This document shows, piece by piece, positions 27,797-36,499 of a stretch of DNA of 64,000 nucleotides. The first letter of the stretch is position 1. Each line of letters opens with the position of its first letter. The stretch lies in the NCBI RefSeq assembly GCF_000829445.1, contig NZ_JXRQ01000018.1, positions 1-64,000 on the forward strand, given 5' to 3'. Below the pieces are notes generated by a model. That model was not told the origin of the DNA and did not search any database. It saw nothing but the letters and a program-made list of their open reading frames with translations. The translations under genes and the position numbers were made by a program. This DNA is from Jeotgalibacillus alimentarius (GTDB taxonomy: Bacteria; Bacillota; Bacilli; Bacillales; Jeotgalibacillaceae).

Positions 27797-27825
27797 TTGT
27801 CAGCTACTGATCTCACAGCTATAAT
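27797..27825 (+). promoter_or_regulatory. Sigma-A promoter of hom-thrC-thrB
   Basis: TTGTCA, 17 nt, then TATAAT: a near-perfect vegetative promoter. It places the transcript start near 27832, leaving a leader of about 60 nt. Confidence 0.85.
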
Positions 27826-27890
27826 TGTCCGTATATCAAAAACAAATGTCTTTTTATCTCGTACAATGTATTGAAAGCAGGTGCTTATTT

Positions 27891-29189
27891 ATGGAGAAAC
27901 AAATTAATGTAGGAATGCTTGGATTCGGAACAGTCGGCAGCGGAGTTGCAACGATTATTAAAGAAAACGAAAAACAGCTGTCTCAGAAACTTGGAGCTGA
28001 CGTTAGAATAAAGACAATTGCAGTGAGAGATACGGAAAAATACCGTGATATCGATACAAATGGCAGTGAACTGACCACAGTAGTAGATGACGTGATCAAT
28101 GATGAATCAATTAAAGTCATTGTAGAAGTAATGGGTGGGATTGAAGAAGCGCATCAGGCAATCGAGCAATCACTCAGAGCAGGTAAAGCGGTCATCACTG
28201 CCAATAAGGATCTGATGGCACTGCACGGTCATTCTTTATTGAAGTTAGCGGAAAAACATCATGCTGACCTTTATTATGAAGCAAGTGTAGCCGGCGGGAT
28301 TCCAATTATTCGTACACTTGAAGACGGACTGGCGTCGGATCGCATTTCTACTATTATGGGTATCGTAAATGGCACAACGAACTATATTCTCACAAAAATG
28401 AAAGAAGAAGGCTGGAGTTATGAAGATGCACTAACAGAAGCGCAGGCGCTCGGGTTTGCTGAAAGTGATCCTACTTCAGATGTGGAAGGGCTCGATGCTG
28501 CACGGAAAATGGCTATTCTTGCAACGCTTGCTTTCTCCATGGAAGTTTATCTGGATGATGTCGAAGTGACCGGTATGACGAATATTACAGCTGAAGATAT
28601 GTCACTTGCTGAACAATTCGGATACAGCGTAAAAATGCTTGGATTCGCAGAGAAGGATGAAGAAGGCGTTGACGTTGCAGTAGAACCGGTATTCCTGAAA
28701 TCCTCACACCCGCTTGCTGCTGTTAGAAACGAATATAATGCGGTATATGTATATGGAGATGCAGTAGGAGAGACGATGTTTTATGGACCGGGTGCCGGAT
28801 CAATGCCTACCGCTACATCAGTCGTGTCAGATGTCATTGCTGCATGCCGTAACATTTTACTGGGTGTTGCAGGAGCTCGGCATATCGATTATGTAAATGA
28901 ACGGAAAATTAAACAGGAAGATCAGCAGCATGCACAATTCTTCCACCGCTTACTTGTAAAAGATAAGATAGGTGTATTTTCAGCCCTGACTGATATTTAC
29001 GGTAAGTACGAAGCGAGCTTAAGTTCTATCATTCAGCGTCCAGGAGAACAGGAAGGAGAAGCTGAAGTCATTTTAATCACTCATCCTGTCTCAAGAAAAA
29101 ATCACCATAAGATAGTAGAAGAATTGAAACAGTCTGATGTCGTGAAAAATATCATCAGTCAATATAGAGTGGAAGGGGGAGACCGTTAA
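27891..29189 (+). CDS. hom: Homoserine dehydrogenase
   Basis: Hom reduces aspartate semialdehyde to homoserine. The NAD motif GFGTVGSG lies near the N-terminus, the catalytic domain has ANKDLMA and [10 protein letters not shown], and a C-terminal ACT domain ([22 protein letters not shown]) indicates feedback control by threonine. ATG 27891 is used; an in-frame start further upstream would fall inside the promoter. 432 residues. Its stop overlaps the thrC start (TAATG). Confidence 0.95.
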   Translation: MEKQINVGMLGFGTVGSGVATIIKENEKQLSQKLGADVRIKTIAVRDTEKYRDIDTNGSELTTVVDDVINDESIKVIVEVMGGIEEAHQAIEQSLRAGKAVITANKDLMALHGHSLLKLAEKHHADLYYEASVAGGIPIIRTLEDGLASDRISTIMGIVNGTTNYILTKMKEEGWSYEDALTEAQALGFAESDPTSDVEGLDAARKMAILATLAFSMEVYLDDVEVTGMTNITAEDMSLAEQFGYSVKMLGFAEKDEEGVDVAVEPVFLKSSHPLAAVRNEYNAVYVYGDAVGETMFYGPGAGSMPTATSVVSDVIAACRNILLGVAGARHIDYVNERKIKQEDQQHAQFFHRLLVKDKIGVFSALTDIYGKYEASLSSIIQRPGEQEGEAEVILITHPVSRKNHHKIVEELKQSDVVKNIISQYRVEGGDR

Positions 29190-30250
29190 TGAGATGGCTT
29201 GGATTAATTGAACAATATAAAGAATGGCTCCCTGTAACAGATCAAACACCAAAGCTGAGCCTGAATGAAGGTAATACACCACTGATCTTTATGGAAAATC
29301 TTTCTGAAGAATGGGGTATTAACTTATACGTAAAGACTGAAGGAACAAATCCTACAGGTTCTTTTAAAGACCGTGGCATGGTGATGGCTGTAGCTAAAGC
29401 AAAGGAAGAAGGAAGCAAAGCGATCATCTGTGCTTCTACAGGTAATACCTCAGCAGCTGCAGCAGCGTATGGAGCGAGAGCGGGTCTGAGAACAATTGTT
29501 GTTATACCTGAAGGGAAAATCGCTCTTGGAAAACTGGCTCAGGCACGTATGTACGGTGCTGAAATTATTTCGATAGAAGGAAATTTTGATGAAGCATTGA
29601 ATCTTGTGAGAAGAATCAGTGAAGAAGAGGACATTACGTTAGTTAACTCAGTAAATCCATATAGACTTGAAGGGCAAAAAACAGCTGCGCTTGAACTCAT
29701 TGATCAGTTAGGACAGGCTCCGGATATTCTTGCACTGCCGGTTGGGAATGCAGGTAATATCTCCGCTTACTGGAAAGGATTCAGTGAGTATCATGAAAAG
29801 CACGGTGGTAACAAACCAAAACTTCTTGGTGCCCAGGCTTCAGGAGCGGCACCGATCGTGCATGGCCGCGTGTTTGACAAGCCTGAAACTGTTGCTACAG
29901 CAATCCGTATCGGACATCCGGCAAGCTGGAAACTCGCTCTGAATGCATTAGAAGAGTCTAATGGTCATATTTTAGAGGTTACAGATGAAGAAATTCTGGA
30001 GGCTTATCAATTAATTGCAAAACGTGAGGGTGTATTTGCTGAACCTGCATCCTGCGCGCCAATTGCTGCAATCATCAAGCGTCTAAAAGCTGGAGAAATT
30101 AAGAAAGGATCAACTGTCACTGCTGTACTGACAGGCAACGGTTTAAAAGATCCCGAAACAGCCATTAATGTCTCTGACCTTGAACCACTTGTGATTAAGC
30201 CTGACATTGAAGCGCTTCGAAGTGAATTGAAGGGGGAAGTGAAGTTGTGA
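29189..30250 (+). CDS. thrC: Threonine synthase
   Basis: ThrC turns O-phosphohomoserine into threonine using pyridoxal phosphate. The PLP Lys is in [13 protein letters not shown] (near 60); the phosphate-binding glycines are in [13 protein letters not shown]. 353 residues matches the short Bacillus type. It is translationally coupled on both sides: start overlaps hom by 1 nt and stop overlaps thrB by 4 nt. Confidence 0.95.
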   Translation: MRWLGLIEQYKEWLPVTDQTPKLSLNEGNTPLIFMENLSEEWGINLYVKTEGTNPTGSFKDRGMVMAVAKAKEEGSKAIICASTGNTSAAAAAYGARAGLRTIVVIPEGKIALGKLAQARMYGAEIISIEGNFDEALNLVRRISEEEDITLVNSVNPYRLEGQKTAALELIDQLGQAPDILALPVGNAGNISAYWKGFSEYHEKHGGNKPKLLGAQASGAAPIVHGRVFDKPETVATAIRIGHPASWKLALNALEESNGHILEVTDEEILEAYQLIAKREGVFAEPASCAPIAAIIKRLKAGEIKKGSTVTAVLTGNGLKDPETAINVSDLEPLVIKPDIEALRSELKGEVKL

Positions 30251-31167
30251 CTTTCTCGCCTTTTACTGTAAAAACACCAGCTTCGACTGCAAACCTTGGA
30301 CCGGGTTTTGATTCTATCGGTCTTGCGCTCCCGATCTATCAGAAAATTGATGTACAACCATATCAGCAATGGAAAGTTTCATATGAGCATGAGGACTTTC
30401 AGGACCTTCCAACTGACCAGTCAAACCTGATTTTACAGACGATTAATAAAGTAGCAGCAGCTGCCGGGACCGAGTGTCCCTGTGCTGCTTTAACTGTCAG
30501 TTCTGAAATTCCACTTTCTAAGGGATTAGGAAGCAGTGCAGCCGCTATATCAGCAGGCGTATCGATAGCGAACAGACTGATGGATCTCGGCTTAACAGAA
30601 GATGAACAGATCAGGCTTGCTTCAGATATAGAAGGACACCCTGATAATGTCTCTGCTTCGATCGCAGGAGGGCTGACTGTTTCCCGGTATGCTGATCGTG
30701 AAGTGACAACAGTTTCTATTCCTGTTGGAGGATTTTCTGTTGTGATTATGGCTCCCGAAGCTGAGCTTGCCACCAAGAAGTCACGTGGTGTACTTCCTGA
30801 TCAGCTTCCATATAGAGATGCTGTATTATCAAGTGCAGCGGCTAATGTGATGGTTGCCGCTTTTGCTGCGAAAGACTTCTATAAAGCCGGTCAGGTCATG
30901 ATGAAAGACAGTTTCCATGAACCTTTCAGAGAAAACTTTTTTCCGGATCTTACTGATATTAAAAAAGATGCGTGTCACGCAGGGGCTTTTGCTGTAACAA
31001 TCAGTGGAGCAGGTCCGTGTATATCAATTTTCACAGAGGATACTCACATATCTACAGTAGTTGATCGATTATCAGAAAAATATAGCAGCTATCAATTACT
31101 AACATTAAAACCCGTTAATCAGGGAACACTTATAACTGAACATCAATCAAACCGCCTGTCAGTATAG
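30247..31167 (+). CDS. thrB: Homoserine kinase
   Basis: ThrB phosphorylates homoserine to feed ThrC. It is a GHMP kinase: [18 protein letters not shown] at the N-terminus, the ATP loop [16 protein letters not shown], and the C-terminal [10 protein letters not shown] motif. 306 residues. A GTG start overlaps the thrC stop. The order hom-thrC-thrB is that of B. subtilis. Confidence 0.95.
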   Translation: MTFSPFTVKTPASTANLGPGFDSIGLALPIYQKIDVQPYQQWKVSYEHEDFQDLPTDQSNLILQTINKVAAAAGTECPCAALTVSSEIPLSKGLGSSAAAISAGVSIANRLMDLGLTEDEQIRLASDIEGHPDNVSASIAGGLTVSRYADREVTTVSIPVGGFSVVIMAPEAELATKKSRGVLPDQLPYRDAVLSSAAANVMVAAFAAKDFYKAGQVMMKDSFHEPFRENFFPDLTDIKKDACHAGAFAVTISGAGPCISIFTEDTHISTVVDRLSEKYSSYQLLTLKPVNQGTLITEHQSNRLSV

Positions 31168-31178
31168 CAGGCGGTTTT
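31150..31178 (+). terminator. Terminator of the threonine operon
   Basis: The stem AACCGCCTG / CAGGCGGTT followed by T residues overlaps the last codons of thrB. Confidence 0.85.
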
Positions 31179-31191
31179 CATTTGGCACCAG

Positions 31192-31216
31192 GTTTCAGCT
31201 GGTGTCTTTTGGTTAA
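31192..31216 (+). promoter_or_regulatory. Weak candidate sigma-B promoter of the SDR gene
   Basis: GTTTCA, 13 nt, GGTTAA resembles a sigma-B promoter but departs at the -10 element. It is listed because the spacer equals that of the other candidates and related dehydrogenases in Bacillus are general-stress proteins. Confidence 0.35.
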
Positions 31217-31264
31217 TACATGTACTAGAAGAAGATACAGAATGATGGAAAAGGAGTAGATACA

Positions 31265-32134
31265 ATGGAATTTTCAAATATACAGAAAAATGGCCAGCCG
31301 GCCCAGCATCAGGATAAACAGCCCGGTGAAATTCCTGCTATGAACCCTGAACCAATACATGACGACAGGAATTACAAAGGGAGCGGTAAGCTTGAAGGGA
31401 AAACAGCACTGATCACAGGTGGTGACAGCGGCATTGGAAAAGCAGCTGCGATTGCTTATGCAAAAGAAGGTGCGAATGTAGCAATTGTTTATCTCGATGA
31501 ACATGATGATGCCAAAAAAACAAAAGAAGAAGTTCAGGCTTATGGTGCAAGGTGCCTGATTTTAAGCGGAGACGTTGGAAATGAAGAGTTCTGCAAACTG
31601 GCCGTTTCTTCAACTGTAAAAGAATTTGAAGGGCTTGATATCCTGGTTAATAATGCAGCGGAACAGCATCCGCAAGATTCAATTGAAGATATTTCAGCTG
31701 CACAGCTTGAAAAAACATTTAAAACAAACATCTTTTCAATGTTTCATCTCGTGAAAGCAGCTTTACCACATTTAAAAGAGGGCAGCTCCATTATTAATAC
31801 GAGTTCTGTTACTGCTTATGCCGGTAATGAGCAGTTAATTGATTACTCGGCAACAAAAGGTGCAATCACAAGTTTCACTAGATCTTTGGCCAAATCTCTT
31901 ACGAAACAAAAGATCAGAGTAAACGCAATTGCGCCAGGACCAATCTGGACGCCGCTAATACCTTCAACTTTTGAAAGTGACCAGGTGGCTCAGTTTGGTG
32001 CTGAAAATCCTCAGGAAAGACCCGGTCAACCGGCAGAACTTGCACCTGCATATGTCATGCTGGCATCAAACGACAGCTCCTACATGACAGGCCAGACTAT
32101 TCATATTAATGGTGGAACATTTGTATCAAGCTAA
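31265..32134 (+). CDS. Short-chain dehydrogenase/reductase, general-stress type
   Basis: A 289-residue SDR with an extended Gln/Pro-rich N-terminus (NGQPAQHQDKQPGE), a feature of the YdaD/YhdF stress branch. The NAD(P) motif is TGGDSGIGKAAA, NNAAE follows, and the catalytic Tyr and Lys are in YSATKG. The ATG follows AAGGAG. Cofactor choice and substrate are not evident; general-stress SDRs of this group are often called glucose-1-dehydrogenase-like. Confidence 0.85.
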   Translation: MEFSNIQKNGQPAQHQDKQPGEIPAMNPEPIHDDRNYKGSGKLEGKTALITGGDSGIGKAAAIAYAKEGANVAIVYLDEHDDAKKTKEEVQAYGARCLILSGDVGNEEFCKLAVSSTVKEFEGLDILVNNAAEQHPQDSIEDISAAQLEKTFKTNIFSMFHLVKAALPHLKEGSSIINTSSVTAYAGNEQLIDYSATKGAITSFTRSLAKSLTKQKIRVNAIAPGPIWTPLIPSTFESDQVAQFGAENPQERPGQPAELAPAYVMLASNDSSYMTGQTIHINGGTFVSS

Positions 32135-32174
32135 AAAAATCGACTCAGTCAATGAAGACTGAGTCGATTTTTTA
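32134..32174. terminator. Bidirectional terminator after the SDR gene
   Basis: A 16-bp stem (ATCGACTCAGTC core) with A and T runs on both sides separates the SDR gene from a convergent small gene. Confidence 0.93.
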
Positions 32175-32333
32175 TTATTCTTCGTCTACATACTCCCAGC
32201 CATCCTGCCGGTATTCATAAATTTCCTGAACTTCATCTTCACGCAAGCCTGTATATAATAACTGATCCGCTTCTACGTGTACTGTTTCCTCCGGCTGATC
32301 GACTCTTAAAAGTTCATCTCGGTTTCGCTTCAT
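32175..32333 (-). CDS. Small acidic protein of 52 residues
   Basis: An ORF of 52 codons starts MKRNRDELLRVDQPEETVHV and ends in an acidic, aromatic tail (EYRQDGWEYVDEE). A strong GGAGGTGG lies upstream and a terminator follows immediately, so it is probably a real gene. No family recognised. Confidence 0.65.
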   Translation of the reverse strand: MKRNRDELLRVDQPEETVHVEADQLLYTGLREDEVQEIYEYRQDGWEYVDEE

Positions 32334-32426
32334 TATTAAGCCACCTCCATGAAAAATATTTTCATCAATTGACTAGAGGAATCCTGTAAATGTAGTTTAA
32401 CACAGTTCAGATAATTTATTCAAAGG

Positions 32427-32627
32427 TCATTTTTCTGTATCAAGCAGACCTTCAGAAGAGGAGTCAGACTGTGTATTACGTTTCTTTTTCTCATTTTTCT
32501 GATCAATTTTCTGATCTTCTACCGGCACAGGATCAGTGTGCTTCTCATCTTCATGCTTATCTAAAATGTTTTCATTATTACTCTTAACGCGATCAGGCTG
32601 GTCCTGACGTTTTTTATTGTCAGCCAT
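32427..32627 (-). CDS. Hydrophilic low-complexity protein
   Basis: 66 residues, almost entirely charged or polar (Lys, Asp, Glu, Gln, Asn), so probably disordered and heat-soluble. AAGGAGG precedes the ATG. A divergent sigma-B-like promoter lies upstream. Such proteins are common in stress clusters, but no specific role is known. Confidence 0.65.
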   Translation of the reverse strand: MADNKKRQDQPDRVKSNNENILDKHEDEKHTDPVPVEDQKIDQKNEKKKRNTQSDSSSEGLLDTEK

Positions 32628-32658
32628 GATGATACCTCCTTAAGCTTTGTACTTATCA

Positions 32659-32684
32659 ATTCCCTTTATTTACAATAACAAAAC
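32659..32684 (-). promoter_or_regulatory. Candidate sigma-B promoter (minus strand)
   Basis: On the minus strand GTTTTG, 14 nt, GGGAAT lies about 30 nt before the hydrophilic protein's start codon. Confidence 0.5.
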
Positions 32685-32713
32685 TTACTTAGTAGCAACT
32701 CCAAATATAAAAT

Positions 32714-32738
32714 GTTTTAAAATAATAAAAGAAGGTAA
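32714..32738 (+). promoter_or_regulatory. Candidate sigma-B promoter (plus strand)
   Basis: GTTTTA, 13 nt, AGGTAA lies about 35 nt before the YtxH-like gene, back to back with the minus-strand candidate. Confidence 0.4.
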
Positions 32739-32773
32739 TAACTAAAATATGAACAAATAGGAGGTTTTTTATC

Positions 32774-33073
32774 ATGGGACTAAAACGTTTTGCATTACTT
32801 GGATTAGGTGCAGCAGGTGCTGCATATTTTAAGAAAAAAGAAAACCGGGACAAAGCAAGAGCAGCTTTTGAAGATTCAAAAGTAAAAGTGAGCCAGATGG
32901 TAGATGACGCAAAGAAATCTTATGATAATTATAAGACAGGTGAGAAAACAACTGATTATTCTCATGAAGATGATAAAATGATGTCTGAAGGTGCTCAGAC
33001 TTCTGTTCAATACTATAACGAACAGCAGGAAGATCAGGAAGGCAAGCCCCCGCGTCCGGGTACACCTGAATAA
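32774..33073 (+). CDS. YtxH-like small stress protein
   Basis: 99 residues: a short Gly/Ala-rich hydrophobic N-terminus (LLGLGAAGAAYF) followed by a charged helix (KKKENRDKARAAFEDSKVKVSQMV) and a disordered Pro-rich tail. This resembles YtxH/YtxG-type membrane-attached general-stress proteins in layout. AGGAGG precedes the ATG. The function is unknown. Confidence 0.55.
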   Translation: MGLKRFALLGLGAAGAAYFKKKENRDKARAAFEDSKVKVSQMVDDAKKSYDNYKTGEKTTDYSHEDDKMMSEGAQTSVQYYNEQQEDQEGKPPRPGTPE

Positions 33074-33149
33074 TTACTGACACAGTTTAAGAATAAATCA
33101 ACTTAACTATAATGAATCGTTAGCTTTGAAAGCTATGATGTCGTTTTAT

Positions 33150-33186
33150 AAAGACTGAGACAATAGAAATTGTCCGGTCTTTTTTT
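33150..33186 (+). terminator. Terminator after the YtxH-like gene
   Basis: A broken stem (AAAGAC...GACAAT / ATTGTC..GTCTTT) is followed by seven T residues. Confidence 0.8.
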
Positions 33187-33283
33187 ATGAGTACAAACGT
33201 TTATTCATGCTTTAAGCAAAGAATTAAAAAATAGTGTATAATAGTAAATGTATAATGATATACTGTAAGATAAAACATTACAA

Positions 33284-33334
33284 GATCCCTTTTTATCTGG
33301 GAACAGATAAAACCGATTTTGTAACCTAAGGGGG
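33284..33334 (+). promoter_or_regulatory. Leader hairpin ahead of the YdjO-like gene
   Basis: The transcript leader contains a perfect 9-bp stem with GGAA loop (TTTTATCTG / CAGATAAAA, 33291-33312). A flanking CCCTT (near 33287) can pair with the AAGGG of the ribosome site (33328). The fold could hide the ribosome site; regulation is inferred. Confidence 0.5.
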
Positions 33335-33341
33335 ACAATCA

Positions 33342-33545
33342 GTGATGTTTCAAAGAAAACCGACTGAAGAAATTCAGAAAGAACAGACTGACGTATGGGA
33401 ATGTTCATCTGAAAGCTGCAATGTATGGATGCGTGATAATTTCTCTGTAAGAGGGCAGGAAGATCATAAATGCCCGATCTGTGGCAGCGAAATGGTAAAA
33501 GGAACCAGAAATATTGAAGTCGTACCAAACCCTCAAAGTTTTTAA
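33342..33545 (+). CDS. YdjO-like cold-inducible zinc-ribbon protein
   Basis: A 67-residue protein with Cys pairs WECSSESC and KCPICG, suggesting a zinc ribbon, around a conserved WMRDNFS segment as in B. subtilis YdjO. GTG 33342 (7 nt behind AAGGGGG) or the following ATG 33345 may be the start. YdjO is described as cold-inducible; the molecular role is unknown. Confidence 0.8.
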   Translation: MMFQRKPTEEIQKEQTDVWECSSESCNVWMRDNFSVRGQEDHKCPICGSEMVKGTRNIEVVPNPQSF

Positions 33546-33551
33546 TAACTG

Positions 33552-33576
33552 AGCCGCAAGTACACTTGCGGCTTTT
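33552..33576 (+). terminator. Terminator after the ydjO-like gene
   Basis: The stem AGCCGCAAG / CTTGCGGCT is followed by TTTT. Confidence 0.85.
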
Positions 33577-33624
33577 AAGAGGTACGTACGTGTGGTACAC
33601 TTACTATACAGTATGAATAGGTAA

Positions 33625-33686
33625 AGAGGTTCGCGACCATCCCTCTATAAAAAACTAGGACATATGCAGGGGAAACCTGTTTTTTA
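33625..33686 (+). ncRNA. PreQ1-I riboswitch with attenuator
   Basis: AGAGGTTC, then CCCTCTATAAAAAACTAGG, reproduces the class I preQ1 aptamer: stem AGAGG/CCTCT and an A-rich tail that folds back as a pseudoknot. Downstream, CAGG-GGAAA-CCTG plus six T forms a short terminator. The tail AAAAAACTAGG can instead pair with CCTGTTTTTT as an antiterminator. PreQ1 binding would trap the tail and favour termination, shutting off the queuosine-precursor genes that follow. Confidence 0.93.
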
Positions 33687-33748
33687 GTGATCTCGTGAAC
33701 ACTCTTGCTTCTTTCATGAACAGCATGAAAAGGAGAGGAGCTTTTTTT

Positions 33749-34402
33749 ATGGATAAAAATAAAGCAATAGTAGTTTTCAGTGGTGGACAAGATAGTACCA
33801 CCTGTTTATTTTGGGCAATGAAAAATTTTGATTCAGTTGAAGCTGTGACGTTTTCGTATGGTCAGCGACATGCTACAGAGATCGAAGCTGCTAAAGAAAT
33901 TGCATCTGAACTTGGGATCAGACATCATATTCTCGATATGAGCCTGCTTAACCAGCTTTCTCCGTCAGCTTTAACCCGTGATGAGGAAATCGTTGAAAAA
34001 GAAGGGGAATTACCTTCAACATTTGTTCCGGGAAGGAATCTGATGTTCTTATCTTTTGCATCCGTTCTGGCTCACCAGAGAGGTGCAAAGCATATTGTTA
34101 CCGGCGTTTGTGAGACGGATTTCAGTGGCTACCCTGATTGCCGGGATGCATTTGTGAAATCGCTCAATGTCTCAGTTAATCTATCCATGGATAAGGATTT
34201 TGTCTTCCATACGCCATTAATGTGGCTCGATAAGAAAGAAACGTGGGCACTTGCAGATCAGCTGAACCAGTTTGATTTTGTCAGAAACCGTACAATAACA
34301 TGTTACAACGGTGTAAAAGGAGACGGCTGCGGTGAATGCCCGGCATGCAGGTTACGTCTTAAAGGAATGAATGAATATTTAAGTGAAAGGGAGGGGTCTT
34401 AA
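33749..34402 (+). CDS. queC: 7-cyano-7-deazaguanine synthase
   Basis: QueC makes preQ0 from 7-carboxy-7-deazaguanine with ATP and ammonia. The ATP loop [10 protein letters not shown] is at the N-terminus and the zinc cysteines are in [10 protein letters not shown] near the end, with a further Cys in [17 protein letters not shown] 33749 follows AAAGGAGAGGAG. 217 residues is normal. First gene of queC-queD-queE, controlled by the preQ1 riboswitch. Confidence 0.96.
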   Translation: MDKNKAIVVFSGGQDSTTCLFWAMKNFDSVEAVTFSYGQRHATEIEAAKEIASELGIRHHILDMSLLNQLSPSALTRDEEIVEKEGELPSTFVPGRNLMFLSFASVLAHQRGAKHIVTGVCETDFSGYPDCRDAFVKSLNVSVNLSMDKDFVFHTPLMWLDKKETWALADQLNQFDFVRNRTITCYNGVKGDGCGECPACRLRLKGMNEYLSEREGS

Positions 34403-34846
34403 ATGATGCAGCAAATCTATCCCGCTCCCGCACACGATTTTTCTTATGAATTGAATAAAGATTTTCATTTCTCTGCTGCACACGCCATCCCTTCAGAAGA
34501 TGCGGGGAAGTGCCGTTATGTTCATGGTCACACGTATTATGTAAATATTACTGTGGCCGGTGATGAACTGGACCATGCAGGATTTTTAATTAACTTTAAG
34601 AAAATTAAAGAGCTGATCCATGACCGTTTTGATCATTCTCTTTTGAACGATGATCAGCTTTTTTCACAAGTTGACCCGGATTATTTCCCAACAACAGAAG
34701 TTGTAGCGAGATCAATCTGGGAGATTATTGAACAACATCTAGAGCAGACTGATAACAAGCCGACCTGCCTTCAGGTGTTTTTACGTGAGACACCAACTAG
34801 CTATGTGCTGTACCGGCCTAAGGGGAATCGTCATGGAAAAAGCTAA
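34403..34846 (+). CDS. queD: 6-carboxy-5,6,7,8-tetrahydropterin synthase
   Basis: QueD converts dihydroneopterin triphosphate to carboxytetrahydropterin in the queuosine pathway. Zinc-binding His residues are in FSAAHAIP and YVHGHTYYVN, with a Cys in DAGKCRY. 147 residues. It begins immediately after the queC stop and its last 14 nt overlap queE. Confidence 0.95.
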   Translation: MMQQIYPAPAHDFSYELNKDFHFSAAHAIPSEDAGKCRYVHGHTYYVNITVAGDELDHAGFLINFKKIKELIHDRFDHSLLNDDQLFSQVDPDYFPTTEVVARSIWEIIEQHLEQTDNKPTCLQVFLRETPTSYVLYRPKGNRHGKS

Positions 34847-35567
34847 TAAAAAGTTTCCGGTACTTGAGATCTTTGGTCCGACAGTTCAGGGTGAAGGAAT
34901 GGTGATAGGACAGAAAACAATGTTTGTCAGAACTGCGGGGTGTGATTACAGCTGCTCCTGGTGTGATTCTGCATTTACCTGGGATGGAAGTGCAAAGGAT
35001 GAGATCCGCCGGCTGACTGCAGAAGAAATTCTGGATGAGTTAAAGGCTGCGGGAGGAAACTTATTCGAACATGTGACAATCTCAGGAGGTAATCCTGCTC
35101 TCTTGAAAAACCTCTCTGAACTTGTTGATCTGCTTCACTCTGAAGGGATCAAAGTTGCGCTTGAAACACAGGGCAGCATCTGGCAGGACTGGTTTATGGA
35201 TATTGATGATCTGACGCTCTCCCCAAAACCGCCGAGTTCCGGAATGAAACCGAATATGGGTATTCTTGATGACATTATTGAAAAACTCAGTAAAAGTCAG
35301 TATGATCATTCCCTTAAAGTCGTGATTTTTGATAAAGAGGATTTAAAATTTGCAGAAGATCTGCATACTAGATATCCAAAAGTGCCATTTTATCTTCAGA
35401 CGGGCAATGATCAGGTGCATGAGGAAAAAGACGAACGTCTAATACCGAATCTGATTGCCCGATATGAGTGGCTGATTGATCAGGTGATGGAAAATAGCAG
35501 ACTGAACCAGGTGCGCGTATTGCCTCAGCTTCACACGTATGTGTGGGGGAACAAAAGAGGGGTGTAA
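34833..35567 (+). CDS. queE: 7-carboxy-7-deazaguanine synthase
   Basis: QueE is a radical-SAM enzyme that contracts carboxytetrahydropterin to carboxydeazaguanine. The cluster motif CDYSCSWC (CX3CX2C) and the substrate segment GPTVQGEG near the N-terminus are clear. ATG 34833 is behind AAGGGG and overlaps queD. 244 residues. queF is not in the window. Confidence 0.95.
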   Translation: MEKANKKFPVLEIFGPTVQGEGMVIGQKTMFVRTAGCDYSCSWCDSAFTWDGSAKDEIRRLTAEEILDELKAAGGNLFEHVTISGGNPALLKNLSELVDLLHSEGIKVALETQGSIWQDWFMDIDDLTLSPKPPSSGMKPNMGILDDIIEKLSKSQYDHSLKVVIFDKEDLKFAEDLHTRYPKVPFYLQTGNDQVHEEKDERLIPNLIARYEWLIDQVMENSRLNQVRVLPQLHTYVWGNKRGV

Positions 35568-35569
35568 CG

Positions 35570-35734
35570 ATGTTGACAGGTTTCATTCTGTTGATTATTT
35601 TCAGTTCTTTATTCGTCTTACAAATGAAGAAGCAGCACGCTGAGAGGAACGTTGTGATATTATTCTTTTCACTCGCTGGTATCATCACAGGTCTCTGGTT
35701 TGTTTTTGATTCTTTAGTAGTCAGTTTTCTGTGA
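35570..35734 (+). CDS. Small membrane protein at the end of the que operon
   Basis: 54 residues with two hydrophobic helices separated by KKQHAERN. It begins at ATG 35570, 2 nt after the queE stop and behind AGAGGGGTG. No family recognised. A role in queuosine or preQ1 uptake would be speculation; the protein is too small for a typical transporter. Confidence 0.55.
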   Translation: MLTGFILLIIFSSLFVLQMKKQHAERNVVILFFSLAGIITGLWFVFDSLVVSFL

Positions 35735-35744
35735 TGAAAGTAAT

Positions 35745-35781
35745 AAAAAAGTGAAGGCGTTTTGTCGCCTTCACTTTTTTA
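35745..35781. terminator. Bidirectional terminator between the que operon and msrA
   Basis: A 15-bp stem (AAAAAAGTGAAGGCG and complement) with T runs on both strands. Confidence 0.93.
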
Positions 35782-36306
35782 TTTGTGGTTCCAGTGTGCA
35801 TCAATGAACTCATCTCTGCCTGATTGTGATCTGTCTTCTTTATAAGCGTCAGGGTCTTTTTTATAAAAATCCTGATGATACTCTTCAGCATCATAAAATT
35901 CAGAAGCAGGCTCAATTGGTGTGATGACAGGCTTTTTGAAACGTCCTGATTCAGCCAGCTTCTGTTTGGATTGTTCTGCTTTGACTCTCTGATCCTCGTT
36001 ATGATAAAAGATCGTCGCGCGGTAAGATTCTCCCCGGTCCTGGAACTGTCCTTCATCATCAGTCGGATCTACCTGCTGCCAGTAAATCTCAAGCAGCTGA
36101 TCATATGAAAAAACTTCAGGGTTAAAAGTAATCTGTACAGCTTCTCTATGTCCGGAAGTACCGGATTTTACATCTTCATAAGATGGATTTTCTACATGTC
36201 CACCCGTATATCCTGAAACGACTTTTTCAATTCCATCAAACTGATCAAATGGCTTAACCATGCACCAGAAACATCCGCCTGCAAAAGTTGCTTTTTCTAA
36301 TCTCAT
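35779..36306 (-). CDS. msrA: Peptide methionine sulfoxide reductase MsrA
   Basis: MsrA repairs oxidised methionine (S-sulfoxide). The catalytic Cys is in GGCFWCM near residue 13, followed by GVEKV-type [26 protein letters not shown]. 175 residues; MsrB is not fused or adjacent. GGAGG precedes the ATG. An extended -10 (TGGTAAAAT) and a tandem 21-bp repeat lie upstream. Confidence 0.95.
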   Translation of the reverse strand: MRLEKATFAGGCFWCMVKPFDQFDGIEKVVSGYTGGHVENPSYEDVKSGTSGHREAVQITFNPEVFSYDQLLEIYWQQVDPTDDEGQFQDRGESYRATIFYHNEDQRVKAEQSKQKLAESGRFKKPVITPIEPASEFYDAEEYHQDFYKKDPDAYKEDRSQSGRDEFIDAHWNHK

Positions 36307-36354
36307 CTATAAAACCTCCAATAATGAATAATTCATTTTACCATTCTATTAGCT

Positions 36355-36402
36355 GATTTTCCCGAAATATGGTTTGATTTTCCCGAAATATGGTTTGATT
36401 TT
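36355..36402. repeat. Tandem 21-bp direct repeat upstream of msrA
   Basis: Two perfect 21-bp copies (each beginning GATTTTCCCG) and a partial third (GATTTT) follow each other. The period is two turns of B-DNA, so equivalent bases face the same side. The array spans roughly the -35 region and upstream of the predicted msrA promoter on the minus strand. Confidence 0.85.
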
Positions 36403-36421
36403 TATAAAAAGAGGGTTTACA

Positions 36422-36462
36422 GTGTAACGGACGGTTACACAAAACGTCTAATTATGTATACT
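36422..36462 (+). promoter_or_regulatory. Promoter and overlapping operator of the LCP gene
   Basis: The dyad GTGTAAC-N5-GTTACAC (36422-36440) overlaps a -35-like GTTACA (36434), followed 17 nt later by TATACT (36457). The overlap suggests repression by an unknown dimeric regulator. Confidence 0.55.
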
Positions 36463-36499
36463 TTAAAGTTAGTAAGTGTGAAGGCACTTAGGAGGCATT

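Noticed and set aside
27825-27890. Extended N-terminus of homoserine dehydrogenase
   Set aside because: It would begin inside the -10 element of the promoter; ATG 27891 gives the normal N-terminus.
36355-36402. CRISPR-like array
   Set aside because: The copies are contiguous without spacers, only two full units, and no cas genes are present.
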